64,000 bases of DNA from Jeotgalibacillus marinus (GTDB taxonomy: Bacteria; Bacillota; Bacilli; Bacillales; Jeotgalibacillaceae), in NCBI RefSeq assembly GCF_040801915.1, contig NZ_JBFMIA010000001.1, positions 310,001 through 374,000 on the forward strand, in the 5' to 3' direction. Within the stretch, counting starts at the first letter, position 1. Each line of letters starts with the position of its first letter. The notes beneath the pieces were generated by a model. The model worked only from the letters and a program-made list of their open reading frames with translations, searched no databases and had not been told where the DNA came from. Both the position numbers and the translations under genes were made by a program. Positions 43,631 to 52,949 of this stretch are shown in pieces.

Positions 43631-44143
43631 TTAGTATTCCATAAGTGTAAGTATATCATATCCTTCTAATTTGTCACGTCCATCTAGGTACGTAAGTTCA
43701 ATTAAAAAGGCAATTCCAGCAACAACGCCACCTAATTCTTCGACAAGCTTGATCGTTGCTTCAATTGTTCCACCTGTAGCGAGTAGATCATCTGTAATCA
43801 TCACCCGTTGTCCCGGTTTGATTGCATCTCTGTGAATCGTTAATACGTCTTTTCCGTATTCTAACCCGTAATCAACTTTCACCGTTTCACGTGGTAGCTT
43901 TCCTTCTTTACGAACAGGTGCAAAACCTACCCCAAGCGCGTATGCTACTGGGCAGCCAATAATAAATCCACGTGCTTCTGGTCCAACAATTAAATCAATA
44001 TCTTTGTCTTTAGCATATTCAACAATTTGATCAGTGGCATAACGGTAAGCATCTCCGTTATCCATGAGAGTTGTAATGTCTTTAAATCGAATGCCTTCCT
44101 TTGGCCAGTTTTCAACGATGGTTATATATTGCTTTAAATCCAT
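43631..44143 (-). CDS. apt: Adenine phosphoribosyltransferase
   Basis: A 170-residue Apt that forms AMP from adenine and PRPP. The PRPP loop is VMITDDLLATGGT (about 113-125), and the N-terminal EGIRFKDITTLM is typical. It overlaps recJ by 10 bases. The adenine could come from MtnN activity encoded at 11.8 kb. Confidence 0.96.
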   Translation of the reverse strand: MDLKQYITIVENWPKEGIRFKDITTLMDNGDAYRYATDQIVEYAKDKDIDLIVGPEARGFIIGCPVAYALGVGFAPVRKEGKLPRETVKVDYGLEYGKDVLTIHRDAIKPGQRVMITDDLLATGGTIEATIKLVEELGGVVAGIAFLIELTYLDGRDKLEGYDILTLMEY

Positions 44144-46494
44144 ACCTTTTCCTCCTCAAGTCGCTCCGACCATTCTGCATGCTGTTCAAACCATGCTTTC
44201 AGCTGCTGAAAAGACGAATATAACAAATCCTGCTCCATTTTAACCAATCGTTCTTTCGATTGATAAGTAGGAGAATGGGATAAATCACGTTTTTGAACGT
44301 TCTCGTTTACCGTAATCACTCCATCGTTTATTGTAACAAAATTTAGATCAAAAAACACCTTTGACATGAAATTTATCGTTTCTCGTGTCCACCCTTTGTG
44401 ATTGGCTAACGCATCTCCATTTTTACGGATGTCAAATTCATTGCGTTTTTTTAAAAAACCATAGTACCAGCCGAAATGTTCACGTGATGGCACCGTGTGA
44501 AAGAACTGTGGATTTTCCTGATAAAAGTGGGCATAAATTCGACTTGGTTTGCCATTTTTAATCAACGTTACCAACACTTCTTCTTCATTTGGCAAATCTA
44601 GCAGAACAATGTGTTTTTCATCTATAGAATAAGTCTGTGCTTGTTCTACGGTTGAAATGAATGTAATCTCATTTGACGCAACGATTTCGTTAAATTTCCG
44701 AACCGTTTTTTCATCGAAAGCAATAAGGTGTCGTTCACTTGGTAATGTCGACAACCACCTCTCAGGTTGGACAATTCCCCTCACGTCGAATAACTGCCAC
44801 TGACTTACTTTTATATCTTGTACAAAAATTTGCGGTTTCCTTGTATTATTCCATTCATTGATCGACAGCTCGCCAATCACATCAACTTTTGCAAGCGGTG
44901 ACACATGATCTGCAAGCTCTCCTAAGCCAAAAGCAATTCCGTCGATTGCCGACTGGTCTCTTTGAAGAGTCATCTTTAAATGGTTTTGATTGGTACCAAT
45001 TTTACGGATTGAAGCAACAGATGACTGTTCTATTAAAACTTTTGGTTTTGGATTTTTCATTCCAAATGGAGCAAGAGTCCTTACCTGACTAATCATATTT
45101 AAATCAATTTCATCTAAAGATGTAATCGTATCAATCGAAGTAATCGGAATAAAATCTTCTGACGATAGTTTTTTTGCTTGTTCGTTTAAACGAGAGCGTA
45201 ACTCTTCTACATTTTCAATCAATAACGTCATGCCAGCCGCCATTGGGTGACCGCCAAAATGAGGTAGTAATTCTCGGTTTTGAGAAAGCTCTTCAAACAT
45301 ATTAAAACCCGAAATGCTTCGCGCGGATCCTTTTGCTTTTCCTGTTACTGGATCAAGACAAAGCATGATGACCGGCCGATAATAGCGATCTACTAAACGT
45401 GAAGCAACGATTCCAACGACGCCTGGATTCCATCCTTCTTTTGCCACAACAAGAACACGGTTTTCATCTAACGGATAAAAGGATTCCACTAGTTCAATTG
45501 CTTCTTCTGTGATCGTACTAACGATGGCTTGCCGTTCTTTATTGATTGCGTCGATTTCCATTGCGAGCGCTTCAGCTTCTTCCGCGTCTTTTGACATCAA
45601 TAGCTCTACTGCTGGATCGGCGTCAGACAAGCGACCAACTGCATTTAACCTTGGACCAATAACAAAGCCTACTGATTCTTCATCAAGTTCAGCTACATTT
45701 GAACCGGCAATTTTGCAAAGAGCTTGGATGCCTTTCCGATTGGATTGTCGCAGTACTTGGAGACCTTTTTTTACAAGAAGACGATTTTCTCCTTGTAGGG
45801 CAACGAGATCCGCAATTGTGCCAATAGCCACAAGATCAAGTAAGTGAACAGGCGGTTCCCCTAGCAATGCATGTGCAAGTTTAAAAGCAACACCCACCCC
45901 AGCAAGCTCCTTAAATGGATAGTTTCCTTGTGGATGGTTTGGATGAATAATCACGAAAGCGTCAGGTAATAGTGGTCCTGGTTCGTGGTGATCGGTAACG
46001 ATAAGATCCACTCCAAGTTCCTTTAAAACGGAAGCTTCATGGACCCCTGACACGCCATTATCTACTGTAATAATAAGAGTAGTCCCTTGATCAGCAGCAA
46101 AACGGAACGCTGCTTCATTTGGCCCGTATCCTTCCGAGAAGCGATTCGGTATATAAAAATCGACATTCGCACCAAGCTCTTGTAAAGCGCTCAGCATAAC
46201 GGAAGTACTCGTCACACCATCGGCATCATAATCACCATATACGAGAATCATTTCGTCTTCTTCAATTGCACGTTTGATTCGATCTACAGCTTGTTGCATA
46301 CCAAGTAACTCAAAAGGATTATGAAACTCCTGATTTTCTATGTGTAAAAAAGAACGCGCTTCCTCTACATCAATTATTCCACGTTGAACAAGTAGCCTTG
46401 CTACAACAGTTGGTAGATTGAGTGCATTTGAAAGTAATTGAACGGTATCTTCATTGACCGGCTGGATTTTCCAGCGTGTTTTTGAATGTAACAT
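44134..46494 (-). CDS. recJ: Single-stranded-DNA 5'-3' exonuclease RecJ
   Basis: RecJ degrades 5' single strands in recombination and mismatch repair. The DHH motifs are VYGDYDADGVTSTS, IITVDNGVSG, VTDHHEPG and, in DHHA1, FGGHPMAAG. A C-terminal extension of about 230 residues is the Bacillus-type domain. ATG 46492-46494 follows AAGAGGTGA; the open frame runs 13 codons further. The resulting 786 residues equal the B. subtilis length as I recall it. Confidence 0.95.
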   Translation of the reverse strand: MLHSKTRWKIQPVNEDTVQLLSNALNLPTVVARLLVQRGIIDVEEARSFLHIENQEFHNPFELLGMQQAVDRIKRAIEEDEMILVYGDYDADGVTSTSVMLSALQELGANVDFYIPNRFSEGYGPNEAAFRFAADQGTTLIITVDNGVSGVHEASVLKELGVDLIVTDHHEPGPLLPDAFVIIHPNHPQGNYPFKELAGVGVAFKLAHALLGEPPVHLLDLVAIGTIADLVALQGENRLLVKKGLQVLRQSNRKGIQALCKIAGSNVAELDEESVGFVIGPRLNAVGRLSDADPAVELLMSKDAEEAEALAMEIDAINKERQAIVSTITEEAIELVESFYPLDENRVLVVAKEGWNPGVVGIVASRLVDRYYRPVIMLCLDPVTGKAKGSARSISGFNMFEELSQNRELLPHFGGHPMAAGMTLLIENVEELRSRLNEQAKKLSSEDFIPITSIDTITSLDEIDLNMISQVRTLAPFGMKNPKPKVLIEQSSVASIRKIGTNQNHLKMTLQRDQSAIDGIAFGLGELADHVSPLAKVDVIGELSINEWNNTRKPQIFVQDIKVSQWQLFDVRGIVQPERWLSTLPSERHLIAFDEKTVRKFNEIVASNEITFISTVEQAQTYSIDEKHIVLLDLPNEEEVLVTLIKNGKPSRIYAHFYQENPQFFHTVPSREHFGWYYGFLKKRNEFDIRKNGDALANHKGWTRETINFMSKVFFDLNFVTINDGVITVNENVQKRDLSHSPTYQSKERLVKMEQDLLYSSFQQLKAWFEQHAEWSERLEEEKVWI

Positions 46495-46602
46495 CTCTTC
46501 ACCTCTTTTGCGATTCTCATTATACAGGAGCAAATCAATGTATTCAATGACACCGTAAACATAAAAAAGCTATGCACATGTTCTTATCCATCGCAATTTT
46601 GT

Positions 46603-46944
46603 TTATTCAGGTGATGATGGTTTCCCTGTTGAATCAGGAGCTGTTTTTCGTGTTGACAATGGCCTATGCTCACTAACCAGCGATTGGGCTAACTGCTGGT
46701 TAAGATTTTCGTTTTCAACTTCAAGATGTTTTATCTTTCGCTGTGTAACAAACAAGCGAAACAGACCTACAGATCCAATAATTAACCCTCCCATTAAAAC
46801 AGATCCTAAAATAACTAAAATTAGCGGGAGTTCGACCTGTGCAAAAGCAAAATTCACAATTACAGGATTCACATTGATAACAGCAAAAATCGCAACAATA
46901 AGAGCAAAAATAATCCCCATAATCAGTGCCCATTGGAATCTCAT
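46603..46944 (-). CDS. yrvD: LapA-domain membrane protein (YrvD)
   Basis: A 113-residue protein with two membrane helices (about 5-25 and 38-62), then a coiled-coil-like cytoplasmic part (KIKHLEVENENLNQQLAQSL) and a polar tail. It matches the lipopolysaccharide assembly protein A domain family (DUF1049); in Gram-positives the name says little and the function is unknown. It lies between secDF and recJ, as yrvD does. Confidence 0.82.
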   Translation of the reverse strand: MRFQWALIMGIIFALIVAIFAVINVNPVIVNFAFAQVELPLILVILGSVLMGGLIIGSVGLFRLFVTQRKIKHLEVENENLNQQLAQSLVSEHRPLSTRKTAPDSTGKPSSPE

Positions 46945-47037
46945 AGAATCCCCCCTTTTCCTAAAGAAACCTTTATCAAAAACTTAAGTCTATAGTTATT
47001 GTTTACCCTTCACTATAATTTAATCCTCTACAAGATG

Positions 47038-47073
47038 CAGAAAACCGTCATCGTAACGATGACGGTTTTTTCA
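47038..47073 (-). terminator. Terminator of secDF
   Basis: AAAACCGTCATCG (47041-47053) and CGATGACGGTTTT (47057-47069) pair perfectly around TAA; A/T tracts flank both sides. Confidence 0.88.
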
Positions 47074-47083
47074 TATTAGACAG

Positions 47084-49348
47084 TTATACGACTGGTTCGT
47101 CTGTCCATTCTTTTTTCTCTTTATACGTTACAATTGATCCTTTTCTTTTCAGTTCACGTTTTTTCAGTATATACCATAGCTGGGCGGCGATAAAGACAGA
47201 AGAATACGTTCCCGCAATTAAACCAATCAACAAAGCAATTGAGAAGTTTAATATTGAGGAAGAACCAAAAATGATCATTGCTGCTACTACGAACACAACA
47301 GTTAGAACGGTATTCACCGAGCGACCTAACGTTTGGCGCAATGATTTGTTAACAATCAACGCGATTTGTTCTTTCGTTTCAATCAACTTCATCTTACGCA
47401 TATTCTCTCTAATTCGGTCAAATGTCACGATCGTGTCATTGATCGAATAACCGATAACCGTTAAGACCGCAGCAATAAATGTAATATCAACTTCGAGTCG
47501 TAACATACTAAACACTGCAATAATAAAGAACGCATCATGTACGAGGGCAATCACTGACGAAAGTGCCATTGACCACTCAAAGCGAATCGTTACATACAAT
47601 ATAATACCTATGGAAGCAATCGCGACTGCCATCAGTGCATTTTTCGCCAACTCTTCACCTATGATTGGATCCACAGTTGATATGTTTGGCTCAGCTCCAT
47701 ATTTATCAGAGAAATACGTTTTTATTTCAGCGATTTCCTCTTGATTAAGTGACTCCGTGAATCTAGCAACACCAATTTCTTGGCTTTCACCGGAGACAAG
47801 AACGTTATTAGCGGACAAACCGATCGATTCTAAATCTTCATGTATGACTTCTTCAGTCAGCGAAGTATCTGCCAACACTTCCATTCGTGTCCCACTTGTA
47901 AAGTCAATACCAAGGTTTAAGCGGAAAAGAAGTAAGAATGAAAGTCCAACTACGATTAACGCTGCTGAAAGTACGAAGAATTTCTTACGACTAGACACGA
48001 AGTCAAAACGATCAAACTTAGTCGGTAAATCTAATGAATCCACTCCTTCTGAATAATTATTGATTTCAGAAGCTTTTACACCAAACCAACCTTTTCGTTT
48101 GTCCAAGAATTTACTTCTAACCCATAGGCTCATAAAGAGTCGTGTACCAAATACAGCTGTGATAAAGCTTACGACAATACTGATTAAGAGCATGGTTGCA
48201 AACCCTTTTACAGAGCTTGTACCAAAGATAAATAACACAATCCCTGCAAGCATGGTTGTAATATTCGCATCAAAAATGGTCCATAAAGACGACTTGTTTC
48301 CTGCTTCGTATGCTTCACGTACAGGCTTTCCAACCTTTAATTCTTCTTTAATCCGTTCATAGGTAATAATATTGGCATCAACTGCCATACCAACCCCTAG
48401 AATCAAGGCTGCTATACCCGGTAATGTCAGCACACCATTTAACCAATCAAATATCAGTAAAACTAAGTAGATGTAAATGGATAATGTTGCAACTCCAATG
48501 ATACCTGGGAGGCGGTAGATAGCAATCATAAATAAGAAGATCAATGAAATACCAATGATACCTGCTTTAATCGTTTGATCCATTGCCATAAGACCAAATG
48601 AAGCCCCTACGGAAGTAGAGTACACTTCTTCGAGTTCAACAGGTAAAGCACCTGCATTTAATAAATCAGCCAGCGTTTGCGCTTCTTCAATCGTAAATCC
48701 ACCTTCAATAATGGATTCACCTGTCAAAACTTGATGAACGCTTGGAGCTGAAATAAATTTAGGTTCTTCTTTTAGCATTTCTTCTTGATATGAATCACCT
48801 TCCTCATAATCAAGCCAGATGACCAACTTATTATTTGGTGGACCCATATCTAAAACTTGTTGAGTAACTTCCCCAAACTTACTACCATCTTTCGACACGA
48901 ACTTCACGATTGGTTGGTTGGTGTTACCGTCAAAAGTTTGACTAGAACCACCTTCAACAAGATCCGCTCCACTCATAAGTTCGTTATCGTTAACATCACG
49001 AAATGTTAACTTCGCTTCAGTCGATAAAATCTCACGAGCTTGATTTTGATCTTCTACCCCCGCAAGTTGAACACGAATTCGATCTTTGTTTTCAACTTGA
49101 ATGACAGGCTCACTCACACCTAGCACATTGACGCGTCGGTCTAATGCCTGAGCTGTATCCGCTACGACAGCAGGTGTAATTTCCTGTCCTTCTTCAGCAG
49201 GTTTTACCTGATATAAAACTTCAAAGCCACCTTGAAGATCGAGTCCAAGTTTAATGTTTCCTAAAATTGATTGGGACGTCATTCCCATTGCACCTGCAAT
49301 TAAGACAATCAAAAGAAAAAAGGTGACTAACCGACTACGCTTTACCAT
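47084..49348 (-). CDS. secDF: Fused protein translocase SecDF
   Basis: A natural SecD-SecF fusion of 754 residues with twelve membrane helices. The SecD half has a large first loop and the D4 motif region GVGMAVDANIITYERIKEEL; the SecF half has RLNLGIDFTSGTRMEV and VIGYSINDTIVTFDRIREN. SecDF uses the proton (or sodium) gradient to pull exported proteins outward. ATG 49346-49348 is chosen, with GAGAGGA upstream; the frame opens 12 codons earlier. The YajC partner gene is 3.5 kb upstream on the same strand. Confidence 0.96.
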   Translation of the reverse strand: MVKRSRLVTFFLLIVLIAGAMGMTSQSILGNIKLGLDLQGGFEVLYQVKPAEEGQEITPAVVADTAQALDRRVNVLGVSEPVIQVENKDRIRVQLAGVEDQNQAREILSTEAKLTFRDVNDNELMSGADLVEGGSSQTFDGNTNQPIVKFVSKDGSKFGEVTQQVLDMGPPNNKLVIWLDYEEGDSYQEEMLKEEPKFISAPSVHQVLTGESIIEGGFTIEEAQTLADLLNAGALPVELEEVYSTSVGASFGLMAMDQTIKAGIIGISLIFLFMIAIYRLPGIIGVATLSIYIYLVLLIFDWLNGVLTLPGIAALILGVGMAVDANIITYERIKEELKVGKPVREAYEAGNKSSLWTIFDANITTMLAGIVLFIFGTSSVKGFATMLLISIVVSFITAVFGTRLFMSLWVRSKFLDKRKGWFGVKASEINNYSEGVDSLDLPTKFDRFDFVSSRKKFFVLSAALIVVGLSFLLLFRLNLGIDFTSGTRMEVLADTSLTEEVIHEDLESIGLSANNVLVSGESQEIGVARFTESLNQEEIAEIKTYFSDKYGAEPNISTVDPIIGEELAKNALMAVAIASIGIILYVTIRFEWSMALSSVIALVHDAFFIIAVFSMLRLEVDITFIAAVLTVIGYSINDTIVTFDRIRENMRKMKLIETKEQIALIVNKSLRQTLGRSVNTVLTVVFVVAAMIIFGSSSILNFSIALLIGLIAGTYSSVFIAAQLWYILKKRELKRKGSIVTYKEKKEWTDEPVV

Positions 49349-49490
49349 TATGTATACATCCTCTCTGCTGTTTAAAAGCAACAATGGCTCAAATCAGCCT
49401 TAAAAAGCATAAGACATGCTTTATCAGTTGGTGTCTAACCTACTAATTAGCTTATTGATGGTCTAAAAAGAACTGGACACTGATACAATG

Positions 49491-49796
49491 CTATTTTCCA
49501 TGTAGTAGCAATTTTAACTCTTCTTCATTCAATTTTAAATTGAGTGGCGCTGCCTTATATTCGATTCGTGTCGTATAGTTCATAAAATCGCCTGGTTTAA
49601 TTGATAAAATATCATTCACGACAACATGTAATCTGAACTCTCCTTCACTATTTATCCACTTTTTGTGAACTAAATAGTCCCACAATCCTTCGATTGTAAC
49701 TGTATCATAACCATATAAGTGAAGCTCTTGCTCTTTACTTTTTAAAGCAGGACCTAAATTGTTAATTATTTCTTGAAGAGAGGTGTTTTTGTTCAT
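49491..49796 (-). CDS. comN: Post-transcriptional regulator ComN
   Basis: A 101-residue protein (YrzD/ComN family). In B. subtilis ComN acts post-transcriptionally on comE mRNA and localises to poles and septa with DivIVA. Start MNKNTSLQEIINNLGPALKS follows AGGGGG; the frame is open 8 codons further. Its place between spoVB and secDF matches yrzD. Its reported target, the comE operon, is at 0.2-3.6 kb in this window. Confidence 0.85.
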   Translation of the reverse strand: MNKNTSLQEIINNLGPALKSKEQELHLYGYDTVTIEGLWDYLVHKKWINSEGEFRLHVVVNDILSIKPGDFMNYTTRIEYKAAPLNLKLNEEELKLLLHGK

Positions 49797-49834
49797 TTTT
49801 TTCCCCCTAGGTTCGGACAAACTTTATATTTCCG

Positions 49835-49864
49835 TCATAGGTTGTCCAATGACATGCATATGGT
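49835..49864 (+). promoter_or_regulatory. Possible sigma-E promoter of spoVB
   Basis: TCATAGG (49835-49841), 15 bases, CATATGGT (49857-49864) partly matches the sigma-E pattern. B. subtilis spoVB is a sigma-E gene. The match is partial. Confidence 0.35.
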
Positions 49865-49908
49865 TAATTATACCGAAAAAAGTTTGTTTTGAGAAGGTGG
49901 AGTGTTAA

Positions 49909-51450
49909 TTGTCTACTTTTATTAAAGGAACCCTTATATTAATCTTCGCCGCAATGCTGACGAAAGTGCTGGGAATGGTGCAACGAATACTCCTTGCACG
50001 AATGGTAGGCGAAGAAGGGGTTGGCCTCTATATGATGACTTTTCCAACTTTGATGCTTGTCATCACAATCACCCAACTTGGACTTCCTATCGCAATCTCA
50101 AAATATGTATCGGAAGCAACAGCTAAAAAAGAAGAACGAGTTGTGCAGAGGATATTGGCGGTCTCCCTTTTAATAACGGGATCACTTGCATTGACTTTTA
50201 CTCCAATTATGTTTGCGATCGCTCCTTACTTAACTTCTACTTTATTTGCAGACGATCGTACACTTTGGCCATTCATTGCCATTCTTCCCATTATTCCAAT
50301 TGCAGCTTTCTCGGCTGTTTTACGTGGTTACTTTCAAGGCAAACAACAGATGGGTGTTACAGCTGTAGGTCAAATTATTGAACAGCTTGTAAGACTTGCC
50401 TTACTATACATATTAGTTGGGGCAATGCTGCCCATGGGGATTGAATTTGCAGCTGCAGGAGCGATGTTTGCTACGGTCGGCGGAGAATTATTATCACTCG
50501 CCTATCTTTATTTTCACTTTATCCGAGCAAGAAAACGTTTAACCACCCAAACAGTTCTTTCTAAGCCTCTCCCTAGTCGTTCATCAACTGCCAAGCAATT
50601 GTTAACAATCGCTTTACCTTCAACAGGCAGTCGAATGATCGGGTCTATCGCATGGTTTTTAGAACCGATTATCGTCATGAAATGTTTAACAATTGTTGGA
50701 TTAACAGCAGCAATGGCAACGAAGGAGTACGGCATGCTAACTGGATTCGTGTTACCTCTCCTCCTGTTGCCTTCTTTTATAACGGTCTCGTTAAGTACAA
50801 CATTGGTACCTGCCATTAGTGAAGCAAAAGCAAAAAAGCAGTTTACAACAGTGGAACACCGGATCCAACAAGCTTTACGTATATCACTTGTTACAGGAGG
50901 GTTGTTCTCCATCATTTTACTAACGCATGGCTCTTATTTAATGCAAGCACTATACAATTCTTCAAATGGTCAACAGCTTTTAGGTTTCATGTCTGTTTTA
51001 TCTATTTTTTTCTATTATCAAGGACCGTTACACGCCGTTCTTCAAGCGTACGAAGCAGCTGGGGCAGCAATGATCAACAGTTTAATCGGTACTGCCATAA
51101 AGTTGGTTGTCATGACTGTGTTAATGCTTCAGCCTGGCTTTGGTATAAGTGGAGCGGCGATTGGAATAATGGTCGGTTTCATTGTCGTTACACTGCTGCA
51201 CTTCTTAACGATGCTAAAGCTTGTACCAATCAAGGTACCATATAGTCAATATGGCTTGGTGGCGTTGATTATGGTATCCATGTTTGTTTTACAAAGAACA
51301 GTTTTCCCATCACTATTGCCAACATATTTAAACCATCCTCTTGTTACGATGCTGTTACTCACGATCTGCTACGTATTTTTAGGTAGAATTTCCAATGTCA
51401 TTAAACGTGAAGATTGGGATTTCTTTTCAAAATGGCGTCACTCGTCTTGA
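49909..51450 (+). CDS. spoVB: Stage V sporulation protein B
   Basis: A 513-residue MATE/MOP-superfamily polysaccharide flippase-like protein with about 14 membrane helices. In B. subtilis SpoVB is needed for spore cortex synthesis and is a likely lipid II or precursor transporter in the mother cell. The start is TTG with GGTGGAG upstream. The N-terminus FIKGTLILIFAAMLTKVLGM is typical. The 3' end overlaps the convergent DUF421 gene by 13 bases. Confidence 0.93.
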   Translation: MSTFIKGTLILIFAAMLTKVLGMVQRILLARMVGEEGVGLYMMTFPTLMLVITITQLGLPIAISKYVSEATAKKEERVVQRILAVSLLITGSLALTFTPIMFAIAPYLTSTLFADDRTLWPFIAILPIIPIAAFSAVLRGYFQGKQQMGVTAVGQIIEQLVRLALLYILVGAMLPMGIEFAAAGAMFATVGGELLSLAYLYFHFIRARKRLTTQTVLSKPLPSRSSTAKQLLTIALPSTGSRMIGSIAWFLEPIIVMKCLTIVGLTAAMATKEYGMLTGFVLPLLLLPSFITVSLSTTLVPAISEAKAKKQFTTVEHRIQQALRISLVTGGLFSIILLTHGSYLMQALYNSSNGQQLLGFMSVLSIFFYYQGPLHAVLQAYEAAGAAMINSLIGTAIKLVVMTVLMLQPGFGISGAAIGIMVGFIVVTLLHFLTMLKLVPIKVPYSQYGLVALIMVSMFVLQRTVFPSLLPTYLNHPLVTMLLLTICYVFLGRISNVIKREDWDFFSKWRHSS

Positions 51451-52103
51451 TGTTTGGTATTACCACTTATAAACCATCGACCATTTTCATATGAACAAAA
51501 GAAAATATCAGCTACATCAGAATAACCGTTTTCTACCATCTCATATTTTAGCCATTCTTCATTTTTTTTGATTCTTGCTAAATGATCAAATTGAATTTTA
51601 CCGTCCATGATAAGAGGCAATGACAACTCTCCTTCATCACGACCCCTTTTAAGTACCGTTAGCGTGCCCGAAGGTTCCAAAATAGCAAATTCAACGTCTT
51701 GTAAATCAAAAATATCTTTTTCACGAAGTTGCTGTATTAAATCATCAATGTTGTAGCGATTACGGTTCATTTCTCGTTTCATAAGTTTTCCATGTCGAAC
51801 TAATACTGATGGGGTACCGTCCATCAAATCTCTAAACGGCTTATATTTAAGTGAAACCCACGATAGGAGTATTTGTAAGCTCATCAAAAGCATCATTGGA
51901 ATCACAGCTTTAAACAATTCTATATACGGATCTTCAATCGCAAATACTGCTACTTCACCAATCATCATAAAAACAATGAGATCGAGCAAGCTTAATTCAC
52001 CCACTTCTCGTTTTCCCATCATACGAAAAATGAGCAAGATGAGTCCATATAAGGTCAATGTTCGCAACCCAATCAAGATGTACTCTTCAAGCAATTCACT
52101 CAT
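51438..52103 (-). CDS. yrbG: DUF421 domain membrane protein (YrbG-like)
   Basis: A 221-residue YetF/YrbG-type protein: three membrane helices in the first 85 residues, then a DUF421 cytoplasmic domain containing LMDGTPSVLVRHGKL and MKREMNRNRYNIDDLIQQLR. YetF-family proteins have been tied to spore germination apparatus in Bacillus, but this member has no assigned role. Its place next to spoVB matches yrbG. Confidence 0.83.
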   Translation of the reverse strand: MSELLEEYILIGLRTLTLYGLILLIFRMMGKREVGELSLLDLIVFMMIGEVAVFAIEDPYIELFKAVIPMMLLMSLQILLSWVSLKYKPFRDLMDGTPSVLVRHGKLMKREMNRNRYNIDDLIQQLREKDIFDLQDVEFAILEPSGTLTVLKRGRDEGELSLPLIMDGKIQFDHLARIKKNEEWLKYEMVENGYSDVADIFFCSYENGRWFISGNTKHQDE

Positions 52104-52183
52104 CCCTTTCGATTATTTTATCAGTTGTAGTATGGTCAGTTTCACATAGCACTACACAAAAATCATACGCTAGGAGGAATATT

Positions 52184-52567
52184 ATGACGACCTGGGTACA
52201 AATTGGGAAAGGGATTACATATGGGATCGTGGTCATTGCCTCAAGCATTTTAAGCATTTCTATCGTTATAGCGACACTACTTGCTTTTACATCTTTAAAA
52301 GAATTAGAAATGGCAACTTGGCTAAATGGTGCAATGTTTGTGGTTGTGCTAGCAGGTGCGATTGTGGGTGGAGCAGTTTCAAAAAAGAAAGGTTTGCTAG
52401 TTGGTGCTGCCATTGGACTTTTGATGGTAGGATTGTCACTATATTTAACCGCTCAAGGAACGCTTTGGACTTCCTCACTGATCCAAGGGTCACTGACCTT
52501 CTTCATCGCCATTGTTGGAGGAGTTGCTGGAGTTAATCTATTTGGTGAGACACGTGAAGATACTTAA
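52184..52567 (+). CDS. yrzE: TIGR04086 family membrane protein YrzE
   Basis: A 127-residue protein with four hydrophobic helices and glycine-rich turns (GAIVGGAVSKKKG). ATG 52184 follows AGGAGG by 7 bases; the frame is open 42 codons further but overlaps the divergent DUF421 gene there. It fits the TIGR04086 family (YrzE). Function unknown. Confidence 0.8.
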   Translation: MTTWVQIGKGITYGIVVIASSILSISIVIATLLAFTSLKELEMATWLNGAMFVVVLAGAIVGGAVSKKKGLLVGAAIGLLMVGLSLYLTAQGTLWTSSLIQGSLTFFIAIVGGVAGVNLFGETREDT

Positions 52568-52581
52568 ATAAATAATTATAT

Positions 52582-52614
52582 AAAAAGCTGCCGAGAGGAT
52601 CTCGACAGCTTTTT
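52582..52614. terminator. Bidirectional terminator between yrzE and yajC
   Basis: AAAAAGCTG-C-CGAG pairs with CTCG-A-CAGCTTTTT around AGGAT, with one mismatch. It is flanked by A/T on both strands. Confidence 0.82.
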
Positions 52615-52638
52615 ATGTATGGACAACATGTTCCGGTA

Positions 52639-52914
52639 CTACATTACACCTTGTTGTTTCTCAACCACTTCACGTACTGCGTTGCGGTCGTATGTTTGAC
52701 GGTTACCATCTCCACACTTCAAGATGACTTGCCCTTCGTCAATTGCATCAATGATTGCATGAAGGCCACCAATGGTTACCACTTTGTCGCCTTTTGCAAG
52801 GCTAGATTGCATTTCCACTATTTTCTTTTGACGTTTTTGTTGTGGACGAATCAAAAATAAGTACATCAACCCAAACATCAAGATAAGTGGTAATAAGGTA
52901 ATTAACGTTTCCAT
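52639..52914 (-). CDS. yajC: Preprotein translocase subunit YajC
   Basis: A 91-residue protein with one N-terminal membrane helix (about 3-22), the family-typical LIRPQQKRQKK just after it, and a small beta domain with GDKVVTIGGLHAIID. YajC associates with SecDF. The gene follows tgt, an old and common arrangement. Confidence 0.93.
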   Translation of the reverse strand: METLITLLPLILMFGLMYLFLIRPQQKRQKKIVEMQSSLAKGDKVVTIGGLHAIIDAIDEGQVILKCGDGNRQTYDRNAVREVVEKQQGVM

Positions 52915-52949
52915 ATTGCTCTAACTCCTCCTTCCTGCCGTTCAATCTA

